DNA from: Bacteroidales bacterium UBA1722
GTDB taxonomy: Bacteria; Bacteroidota; Bacteroidia; Bacteroidales; UBA932
Reading direction: 5' to 3'
DNA: 16,828 nt
Assembly (NCBI GenBank): GCA_002317435.1
Contig: DCIQ01000026.1
Coordinates: 2,866 to 19,693 of the forward strand
Program-made: the position numbers and the translations under genes
Part shown: positions 6,455 through 12,908 of the stretch, piece after piece
Layout of the letters: every line of letters begins with the position of its first letter
Position numbering within the stretch: the first letter of the stretch is position 1
The notes under the pieces: generated by a model
The model's input: the letters and a program-made list of their open reading frames with translations, nothing else
What the model was told of the DNA's origin: nothing
Databases searched by the model: none

Positions 6455-7750
6455 ATGAGTTTCATAATATCTGTCTTACTATCTCTCTTCTTGCAGCCCG
6501 ACGGTCCGGCTGACATACCGGAGTCATGTTACACCATAGAGATGTGCTATGAACTGGCCAGGGAGAACTATCCTCTGGTGAGGCAGTATGATCTGATAGG
6601 TGTAACCGAACAGTTTACCCTGAAGAATGCATATACCCATTATTTTCCTCAGGTCTCCATCAGCGGGAAGGCTACATATCAGACCGATGTGATATCCTAT
6701 CCGTTTACCCTTCCGGATCAGGATCTCCCCATTCTGAGCAGGGACCAGTACCAGGCGATGGTGGAACTTTCACAGATGTTGTGGGACGGAGGTGAAATCG
6801 CTGCCAACAGAAGGGACATCCGGGCCAAGTCGGACATCGAACGGGCGGAATATGAAGTGAATATGTATTCCCTCCGGGAACGTGTGAACGGACTTTTTTT
6901 CGGGATTCTGCTCATAAGGGAACAGATCAGCCAGGTGAACATAGTGTTGGAAACATATCTGAACAATCAGGAGAAGATCAGGAGCTGTCTGGAAAACGGT
7001 GTGGCCAACCAGACGGATCTGGATATGATAGAAGTGGAACTCATATCCAACCGCCAGCAGAAAGTGAAGCTGGAGACGCTTATGGATGCATATCTGAAGA
7101 TGCTGTCCCTGATGCTGGGAGTGCAGATACGGGACAGTGATGAACTTGTCAAGCCGGTTCCCGATGCCCTGAATGATTCCGAGAAGATGTTTGCACTCCT
7201 GAATGCGGAGATAATGAGGCCGGAACTGAAGGTGTTCGAAGCCCGCGAAAGACAGATAGGGACCCAGTGGGATTACTGGATGGCCAGCGGTATGCCGAAG
7301 GTGAAACTTTTCATAAAGGGGGCTTACGGCAGGCCGACGATGAATATCCTCAGTGATAAATTCGGACCTTTCGCTTATGGAGGCATTACGTTCCAGTGGA
7401 ACATATCCGAACTTTATTACCTATCTCTGGGGAAACATGTGATATCCTCCTCGAAAACGCAGATAGACAACGGAAGGCAGACATTTCTCTTCAACATTAA
7501 TCTTCAGTCGGAGCAGCAGGCTGCGGAGATACAGAGATACCGGAAGATTATGAGTGATGACGATATGGTGATCACTTTGAGGGAAAAGGTCAGGAAAGCT
7601 ACCGAGGTGGGAGTGATAAACGGGACCAAATCCACTTCCGATCTGATAACCGAAGTCAATAAGGAGCAGATAGCCAGACAGGAGAAGATCGTGCACGAGA
7701 TGGAACTCATCAAGGCTATTTATGAATTGAAAACCATCAAGAATAATTAA
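6455..7750 (+). CDS. TolC-like outer membrane efflux protein
   Basis: This 431-residue protein is the outer membrane channel of a tripartite export system. Residues 1-19 form a short hydrophobic leader with no basic residue, a weak signal peptide; an in-frame TGA at 6434-6436 and no other ATG exclude a longer start. The mature start (SCYTIEMCYELARENYPLVR, 24-43) has the TIExCYxLAxxNxP pattern typical of outer membrane efflux proteins. Two long amphipathic helical stretches, roughly 125-230 and 335-431, correspond to the two halves of the periplasmic coiled-coil tunnel, with aromatic- and Gly-rich strands between them for the barrel (e.g. FIKGAYGRPTMN near 289-300). The family is diverse in sequence, so the call rests on pattern, length and context. 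It is the first gene of an operon with an adaptor and two permeases, which strongly supports the role. Confidence 0.87.
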   Translation: MSFIISVLLSLFLQPDGPADIPESCYTIEMCYELARENYPLVRQYDLIGVTEQFTLKNAYTHYFPQVSISGKATYQTDVISYPFTLPDQDLPILSRDQYQAMVELSQMLWDGGEIAANRRDIRAKSDIERAEYEVNMYSLRERVNGLFFGILLIREQISQVNIVLETYLNNQEKIRSCLENGVANQTDLDMIEVELISNRQQKVKLETLMDAYLKMLSLMLGVQIRDSDELVKPVPDALNDSEKMFALLNAEIMRPELKVFEARERQIGTQWDYWMASGMPKVKLFIKGAYGRPTMNILSDKFGPFAYGGITFQWNISELYYLSLGKHVISSSKTQIDNGRQTFLFNINLQSEQQAAEIQRYRKIMSDDDMVITLREKVRKATEVGVINGTKSTSDLITEVNKEQIARQEKIVHEMELIKAIYELKTIKNN

Positions 7751-7756
7751 GAACTC

Positions 7757-7778
7757 AAGTTTCGCAAGTGCGGAACTT
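7757..7778 (+). repeat. stem-loop between the tolC-like and adaptor genes
   Basis: AAGTTTCGC (7757-7765) pairs with GCGGAACTT (7770-7778) around an AAGT loop, giving nine base pairs with one T-G wobble. It lies seven bases after the TAA of the channel gene and 19 bases before the adaptor ATG. No T-run follows, so it is not a classical terminator. It may stabilise or mark a processing site in the mRNA, or be one copy of a dispersed palindrome. Confidence 0.5.
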
Positions 7779-7797
7779 AAATTAAGAAGCTGTTTAA

Positions 7798-8703
7798 ATG
7801 ATGAAAAGCCAAGGAATCCTGCCCGCAGTAATGTTACTGGGTCTCTCCGTTTTCACCTCCTGTACATCGCAGCGGGAAGATTTCGATGCGACAGGCGCAT
7901 TCGAGGCCACGGAAGTGGTCATCTCATCAGAGGCGAGCGGCCGTATCATAGCCCTGAATATTCAGGAAGGGGACGCACTGGTCGGAGGAGGGGAATACGG
8001 ATTGGTGGACACGGTACAGTTGAGCCTTAAGAAGGCCCAGCTATATGCAGGAATAGCGGCTGCCAGAAGCAGGATACAGGATGTGGAGACTCAGACTGCT
8101 CCGGTGCGTGAGCAGATAGCGGTACTGAAAAAAGAACGGGAGAGAGTGATGAATCTCATCGCCGCGAATGTGGCCAATACCAAGCAGCTGGATGATATCA
8201 ATTCGAATATATCCATTCAGGGGAAACAACTTGCCGCTCTGGAGAAGACCATAATTCAGGCCAATGAAGCTATTGAAGCAGAGACCGCTTCACTGAATAC
8301 CCAGATCGCTCAGATCGGAGACCTTATCTCACGGTGCAGGATAGTGTCGCCCTTGGACGGTGTCGTTCTGGCCAAATATTCACAGCAGGGCGAACTGACT
8401 TCGATGGGGAAGCCTCTGTTCAAGGTGGCGGACATAGATAATATGTATCTCAGGGCCTATATCACGGCCGGGCAGTTGACCGATGTCAGGCTTGGACAGC
8501 AGGTAAGGGTTTTCGCCGACTCCGGTGAGAAGGGGAGAAAGGAATATTCCGGAACAGTGGCCTGGATATCCGACAAGGCTGAATTTACACCTAAGGCCAT
8601 CAAGACCAGGGATGAACGGGCCAATCTGGTGTATGCCGTGAAAATCGCATTCCATAATGACGGTTATGTGAAGATCGGGATGTACGGTGACGTGAAATTC
8701 TGA
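7798..8703 (+). CDS. HlyD/YbhG-type membrane fusion lipoprotein (periplasmic adaptor)
   Basis: This 301-residue adaptor links an inner membrane ABC exporter to the TolC-like channel. Residues 1-22 are a lipoprotein signal with lipobox VFTSC (Cys22), so the protein is probably anchored by lipid. Residues ~37-71 and ~180-212 are the two halves of a lipoyl/barrel-sandwich domain (EVVISSEASGRIIALNIQEGD and RIVSPLDGVVLAKYSQQGE). Between them, ~75-178 is a Gln/Glu/Lys-rich alpha-helical hairpin suited to dock on TolC. After ~213 comes a beta-barrel domain, with AEFTPKAIKTRDERANLVYA (261-280), a segment typical of the YbhG/YhiI branch of HlyD proteins. MM at the start leaves ATG 7798 or 7801 possible. 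The stop TGA shares its A with the ATG of the next gene, so translation is probably coupled. Confidence 0.92.
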   Translation: MMKSQGILPAVMLLGLSVFTSCTSQREDFDATGAFEATEVVISSEASGRIIALNIQEGDALVGGGEYGLVDTVQLSLKKAQLYAGIAAARSRIQDVETQTAPVREQIAVLKKERERVMNLIAANVANTKQLDDINSNISIQGKQLAALEKTIIQANEAIEAETASLNTQIAQIGDLISRCRIVSPLDGVVLAKYSQQGELTSMGKPLFKVADIDNMYLRAYITAGQLTDVRLGQQVRVFADSGEKGRKEYSGTVAWISDKAEFTPKAIKTRDERANLVYAVKIAFHNDGYVKIGMYGDVKF

Positions 8704-9872
8704 TGAGAAGGTTCATATCATTCGTCCATAAGGAATTCTGTCATATACTGAGGGACAGGAGGACTCTGATGATTCTTCTTTTGATGCCTGTCCTCCTGCT
8801 GATATTGTTCGGTTTCGCACTTTCCACAGAGATAAAGAATGTAAGGGTCGGAGTCTACGACCCTTCTATGGATGCCGCCACACAGAGAATAGTCAGGCAG
8901 ATAGATGCAAGTCCTCATTTCAATGTGCTGTTCCTCTCTTCCGACGGAGATATCAATGTCCTTTTCAAGAATAACACGGTGGATATCGTCGTGGTCTTCG
9001 GTGAACATTTCTACCAGCGTCTGCTCAGTGACGCCGAGGCGGAAATCCAGATTATCGCGGACGGTTCGAATACGAACGTCGCGATGATGGGTACAGTCTA
9101 TCTGCAGAATATAATCTCTTCCTTCCAGACCGGGATGCTGGAAGAAAGTATGATGAACGCCGTAAATTCCATATCCTCGGAAGCGGCGGCTGCCGGAGAG
9201 ATCAATGTAACCGCTTCCGTCACACCCATCTTCGTGGAGGCCGAGTCCAGGATGCTCTATAATCCGCAGCTGAAAAGTTCCTTCAATTTCGTTCCGGGAG
9301 TGATGGGGATGATTTTTATGATCATATGTGCGATGATGACTTCCATCTCCATAGTCCGGGAGAAGCAGCGCGGGACGATGGAAGTGCTGCTGGTTTCTCC
9401 GGTGAATCCCTTTCTCATCATTCTCGCCAAAACCATTCCTTATTTCACTGTCTCCCTGGTGAATTATGTTACCATCATCGTTTTGGCCGTGACACTGCTG
9501 GGGATGCCTATAGCAGGCAGCCTAATGTCACTTACACTGGTCTCCCTGCTTTATATTCTGGTGTCTCTTACCCTCGGCATTCTCATATCCACCGTGGTCA
9601 GCACCCAGGAAGTGGCCATCATAATAGCGGGTATCGTGCTGATGCTTCCCACCATGATGCTTTCCGGCATGCTTTTCCCGATTCAGAGTATGCCGATGTG
9701 GCTTCAATGGATTTCCGCCTGTCTGCCGCCCACCTGGTACATCGACTGTGTCAAATCCATAATGATATCGGGGCTGGGCATATCCTTCTGTCTGAAGCAG
9801 GTTCTTATTCTGTTCGGATTCGAGTTCCTGTTCGCAGGTCTGAGTCTCTTCACGTTCAAAATACGTTTATAG
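8703..9872 (+). CDS. ABC-2 type transporter permease 1 (YbhS/YbhR-like)
   Basis: This 389-residue inner membrane protein is one half of an ABC exporter. An N-terminal amphipathic region (KEFCHILRDRRTL, 10-22) leads into membrane segment 1 (about 23-41), then a large periplasmic domain (~45-190), then five membrane segments at roughly 197-217, 239-265, 275-297, 303-323 and 363-383. The cytoplasmic loop VREKQRGTMEVLLVSPV (218-234) is the hallmark of this permease family and contacts the ATPase. SGMLFPIQSMP (321-331) before the last segment is also typical. Its ATG overlaps the adaptor stop by one base (TGATG), and its stop is two bases before the next permease ATG. It probably forms a heterodimer with that permease. 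The cargo is unknown; relatives export drugs or lipids. Confidence 0.93.
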   Translation: MRRFISFVHKEFCHILRDRRTLMILLLMPVLLLILFGFALSTEIKNVRVGVYDPSMDAATQRIVRQIDASPHFNVLFLSSDGDINVLFKNNTVDIVVVFGEHFYQRLLSDAEAEIQIIADGSNTNVAMMGTVYLQNIISSFQTGMLEESMMNAVNSISSEAAAAGEINVTASVTPIFVEAESRMLYNPQLKSSFNFVPGVMGMIFMIICAMMTSISIVREKQRGTMEVLLVSPVNPFLIILAKTIPYFTVSLVNYVTIIVLAVTLLGMPIAGSLMSLTLVSLLYILVSLTLGILISTVVSTQEVAIIIAGIVLMLPTMMLSGMLFPIQSMPMWLQWISACLPPTWYIDCVKSIMISGLGISFCLKQVLILFGFEFLFAGLSLFTFKIRL

Positions 9873-9874
9873 CC

Positions 9875-11005
9875 ATGCTGAAATTTTTGATAGAAAAGGA
9901 ATTCAAGCAGATATGGCGGGACCCGTTCATCAAATATCTCATTGTGTGTCTTCCTCTGGCGGTGATGCTGGTTTTCCCATGGGCCACTACCATGGAGATC
10001 AAGAATGCTGCCGTTTCAATAGTCGATAACGACCATTCGATGCTCTCGGAACAGTATATCCGGAAGATTTCCGCTACCGATTATTTCAGGATCACCGATG
10101 TTTCGTTTACCTGCAGGGAGGCTTTGAAGAGTATCGAATATGGTGTGGCGGACGTGATAGTGGAGATACCGTCCGGTTTCGAGAAATCGATTATTACGGA
10201 GGGGCGCGCTCAGGTACAGTTTTCAGCGAATGCCGTGAATGCCACCAAAGGGAGTGTCGTTTCTTCTTATCTGAATGCGATTACCCTGGATTTCTCCAGG
10301 GATTTGAATGCCCTTCAGGGCAATATTGCAGTTTCCCCGGCATCTGCAGGTTCGACTGCCATCGGCGGCGTCACGGTGAAACCATATTATTTTTTCAATC
10401 CCGCCATGGATTATAAGGTTCCGATGATTCCTGCCCTGATGCTGCTGGTGATTACGGTTATCTGCGGATTCCTCCCGTCCATGAACATAACTGAAGAGAA
10501 GGAGACGGGAACCATAGAGCAGATAAATGTGACTCCCGTGCCCCGTGTCACTTTCATTCTGGGAAAGATGATTCCGTACTGGATTATAGGAGTGGTGGTC
10601 TTCGCCATCTCGCTTGCGGTGACGGTGGTGATGTATGACCTGCCTCCGTCGGGCAGTCCGATATTGCTGTTCGGAGTGGTGATTCTATATATAGTGGCAG
10701 TATCCGGGATAGGTCTTTTGATATCGAATTATTCGAGTACCCTTCAGCAGGCGATGTTCATGATTTTTTTCTTCATCATCATCATGCTGCTCATAAGCGG
10801 CATGTTCACGCCGATAGAGAGCATGCCCGTATGGGCACAGGCCATAGCTTGGCTGAATCCCCTTACATACATCGTGAAGATAGTGATTACCGTCTATTTG
10901 AAGGGAGGTGGATTCGCGGATATATGGATATATGTGATGGCGCTGGTGCTTTTTCTCACTGCCGTCACCTTCTGGTCGGTCAAATCGTATAGGAAGCAGG
11001 AGTAG
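9875..11005 (+). CDS. ABC-2 type transporter permease 2 (YbhR/YhhJ-like)
   Basis: This 376-residue permease is a paralogue of the gene before it. It has the same plan: KEFKQIWRDP (8-17), membrane segment ~20-37, a periplasmic domain ~40-180, then five membrane segments at ~184-202, 226-252, 262-284, 289-309 and 346-366. The cytoplasmic loop EEKETGTIEQINVTPV (207-222) and SGMFTPIESMPVWAQ (308-322) match the family. The frame is open for 183 codons upstream of ATG 9875, but that part overlaps permease 1 in another frame and is not coding. The ATG lies two bases after the TAG of permease 1, so the pair is tightly coupled. No nucleotide-binding ATPase gene follows; the next gene is on the other strand 12 bases away. 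The gene closes the operon. Confidence 0.93.
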   Translation: MLKFLIEKEFKQIWRDPFIKYLIVCLPLAVMLVFPWATTMEIKNAAVSIVDNDHSMLSEQYIRKISATDYFRITDVSFTCREALKSIEYGVADVIVEIPSGFEKSIITEGRAQVQFSANAVNATKGSVVSSYLNAITLDFSRDLNALQGNIAVSPASAGSTAIGGVTVKPYYFFNPAMDYKVPMIPALMLLVITVICGFLPSMNITEEKETGTIEQINVTPVPRVTFILGKMIPYWIIGVVVFAISLAVTVVMYDLPPSGSPILLFGVVILYIVAVSGIGLLISNYSSTLQQAMFMIFFFIIIMLLISGMFTPIESMPVWAQAIAWLNPLTYIVKIVITVYLKGGGFADIWIYVMALVLFLTAVTFWSVKSYRKQE

Positions 11006-11008
11006 ATG

Positions 11009-11030
11009 CCTGGTGGTCAGAACCACTTGG
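11009..11030. terminator. inverted repeat across convergent stop codons, possible two-way terminator
   Basis: CCTGGTGGT (11009-11017) pairs with ACCACTTGG (11022-11030) around a CAGA loop, with one T-T mismatch and one G-T pair. It lies four bases after the permease stop and covers the last codons and stop of prmC. There is no T-run on either side, so it may stop transcription poorly or mainly protect 3' ends. Confidence 0.35.
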
Positions 11031-11934
11031 TGAGTGTGATGAAACGCGGCTTGCCGTGGAAGTCTTCGTGAACGGTTACGTCGGACAGTCCGAGGGATTC
11101 GAAAAGTTCCGCACACTGGCTGCCGTAAGCCTCATTGATTTCGAAATATGCGCGTCCGCCGGTACGGAGATGGACGAGAATCCAGTTACCCAATGCGCGA
11201 TAGAACCGCAACGGGTCCTCGTCCGGAACGAATAAGGCCATATCCGGTTCCCAGTCGAGAACGTTGCGGGACATGAAGTCCCGTTCCTGTTCGCACACAT
11301 AAGGTGGATTTGAGACCAGAATGTCCAAGTCTCCCAAATCGGGAAAATCGCCTGCCTTCTTTCTGTCCTTTTCATCCGGAGGACCTTCCAGAACGTCCCA
11401 TTTGAAGAAGTATGGGGGATTCTTCACTGTCTGGCGGGTATCGGAATCCGTGAATATCTTCTGGGAAGATGCGGTGGCCAGGGCTTCTCCGCTCAGATCG
11501 CAGGCGAATACGGATGATTTGGGAAATTCGGCGGCGATGGACCACGCCAGACAGCCGGAGCCTGTACAGGCATCCAGTACCTTCAGTTCCTGAAAACGGG
11601 CATCTTTCCATTCTTCACAGATGAGTCTGAACATCTGCTCGGTCTCGGGACGGGGTATGAGCACCGATTCGCTTACGCTGAAACGATGCCCCGCAAATTC
11701 CTGGCACCCCAGGACATATTGAAGAGGTCTGTATTCCATAAGTTCCTCTACGGCTTTTTCCAGAGGAATCAGATCTGATTTCGGGACGGCGACGGCGGAA
11801 TCGATAAGATATTCGTATTCCGACAGGTGGAGGAAGTGCAGGATCACTCTCAGGGCCATGGCTCTCGCTTCCGGCAGGGAGTAGCGTTCCGACAGAGAAT
11901 TTATGCTTTTGGTGACGAACTCTTTTCGAGTCAT
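11017..11934 (-). CDS. prmC: peptide chain release factor N5-glutamine methyltransferase PrmC (HemK)
   Basis: PrmC uses S-adenosylmethionine to methylate the Gln of the GGQ motif in release factors, which speeds peptide release. The 305-residue protein has a helical N-terminal domain (1-80) with RPLQYVLGCQEFAGHRF (69-85) and VLIPRPETE (91-99), both typical of the family. The methyltransferase fold follows: VLDACTGSGCLAWSIAAEFP (119-138) binds SAM and NPPYV (209-213) holds the substrate Gln. The segment 155-203 is longer than usual and includes a second NPPY at 172-175, which sits before the motif-like strand and is probably coincidental. The ATG at 11934 lies four bases after the ddl stop, making this the third gene of the PBP1A-ddl-prmC operon. 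The permease gene converges on it from the other side. Confidence 0.97.
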   Translation of the reverse strand: MTRKEFVTKSINSLSERYSLPEARAMALRVILHFLHLSEYEYLIDSAVAVPKSDLIPLEKAVEELMEYRPLQYVLGCQEFAGHRFSVSESVLIPRPETEQMFRLICEEWKDARFQELKVLDACTGSGCLAWSIAAEFPKSSVFACDLSGEALATASSQKIFTDSDTRQTVKNPPYFFKWDVLEGPPDEKDRKKAGDFPDLGDLDILVSNPPYVCEQERDFMSRNVLDWEPDMALFVPDEDPLRFYRALGNWILVHLRTGGRAYFEINEAYGSQCAELFESLGLSDVTVHEDFHGKPRFITLTKWF

Positions 11935-11938
11935 ATTG

Positions 11939-12907
11939 TCAGCTGTTCATAATGAGACCCGTGAGAAAATCAGTTATATCGATGCCTGCCGTTCTGAGCA
12001 TCTTGGGCACGAGGCTTTCGGAAGTCATTCCGGGGTTGGGATTCACTTCCAGGAAATAGACTCCGGTGTCATTGGCGATGAAATCCATCCGGACCATACC
12101 GGTGCAGCCGAGCCTGTTGAATATGGTGACAGCCGCTTCCTGAACGGCCTTCCGTGTCGATTCGGGAACCAGAGCGGGGCATACTTCCCGGCTTTTGCCG
12201 AGATATTTGGCATCATAGTCGAAATATTCTCCTTCGGGAATAATCTGAATCGGAGGCATCGCGTGAACACCTTTTTCATCTTTCCAGACTCCGCAGTCCA
12301 TCTCGTCTCCCGTGACGGCCGATTCTATGATAAGGGTATCCCCTTCCAGGAATGCCTTGTCTATGGCCTCTTGGAGTGCGTCCCCGGATTTCACCTTGGT
12401 TACACCGAAACTGCTTCCTCCGTTGTTCGGTTTGACGAAAACGGGGAGTCCCAGTTTTGAAATTATCGATGCGCCGTCATACGGTTCACCTTTACGCAGA
12501 AAGACTTCGTCTGCCATGAGGATTCCGGAGCCGGAGAGATATTTCTTGCAGGCGAATTTGTCGAAAGTGATGGCTGTGACCAGTGATGAGGAACCCACGT
12601 ACGGAAGACCTATCATGTCGAAATAGGCCTGGAGGATACCGTTTTCCCCGGGGTCTCCGTGGATTATGATGAAAGCCTTGTCGAATTTCACTTTCTCCCC
12701 GTTACGGATGAAAGAGAAGTCAGAACGGTCTATGGGATATTCTTCTCCGTCCCGGTTCTCTACGCACCATTTCTCTCTGATGAGAAGTACACCATAGACG
12801 TCAAACAAGTGATGATCCATGGAATTGACCACATTCATCCCGCTTTTCTTGGATATTTCCACTTCAGAGGAGTATCCTCCGTAAACCACTGCTATTTTCT
12901 GTTTCAT
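11939..12907 (-). CDS. ddl: D-alanine--D-alanine ligase
   Basis: Ddl is a cytoplasmic ATP-grasp enzyme that joins two D-alanines to make the dipeptide at the end of the peptidoglycan precursor. With ATG at 12907 the protein has 322 residues, a normal length. Visible landmarks are VVYGGYSSEVEISKKSG (6-22), HGDPGENGILQAYFD (83-97), VFVKPNNGGSSFGV (156-169), FDYDAKY (229-235), and EVNPNPGMTSES (287-298), which together give the ATP, magnesium and substrate sites. The YDAKY segment is of the D-Ala-D-Ala type rather than the D-lactate type, as judged by eye. ATG 12907 is preferred over an in-frame GTG at 12931 because the former begins with the usual MKQKIAVVYGG and leaves one base after the PBP1A stop, whereas the latter overlaps it. 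The gene lies between PBP1A and prmC in a tight operon. Confidence 0.97.
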   Translation of the reverse strand: MKQKIAVVYGGYSSEVEISKKSGMNVVNSMDHHLFDVYGVLLIREKWCVENRDGEEYPIDRSDFSFIRNGEKVKFDKAFIIIHGDPGENGILQAYFDMIGLPYVGSSSLVTAITFDKFACKKYLSGSGILMADEVFLRKGEPYDGASIISKLGLPVFVKPNNGGSSFGVTKVKSGDALQEAIDKAFLEGDTLIIESAVTGDEMDCGVWKDEKGVHAMPPIQIIPEGEYFDYDAKYLGKSREVCPALVPESTRKAVQEAAVTIFNRLGCTGMVRMDFIANDTGVYFLEVNPNPGMTSESLVPKMLRTAGIDITDFLTGLIMNS

Positions 12908-12908
12908 C

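Noticed and set aside
6894..6900. Run of seven T inside the tolC-like gene as a possible phase-variable tract
   Set aside because: A run of seven is too short to be convincing, the frame is intact, and no similar tract is found near other surface genes here.
9326..9874. Open frame of 183 codons continuing upstream of permease 2
   Set aside because: It overlaps permease 1 in another frame, has a His/Ser-rich composition unlike a real protein, and the true permease starts at ATG 9875 right after the permease 1 stop.
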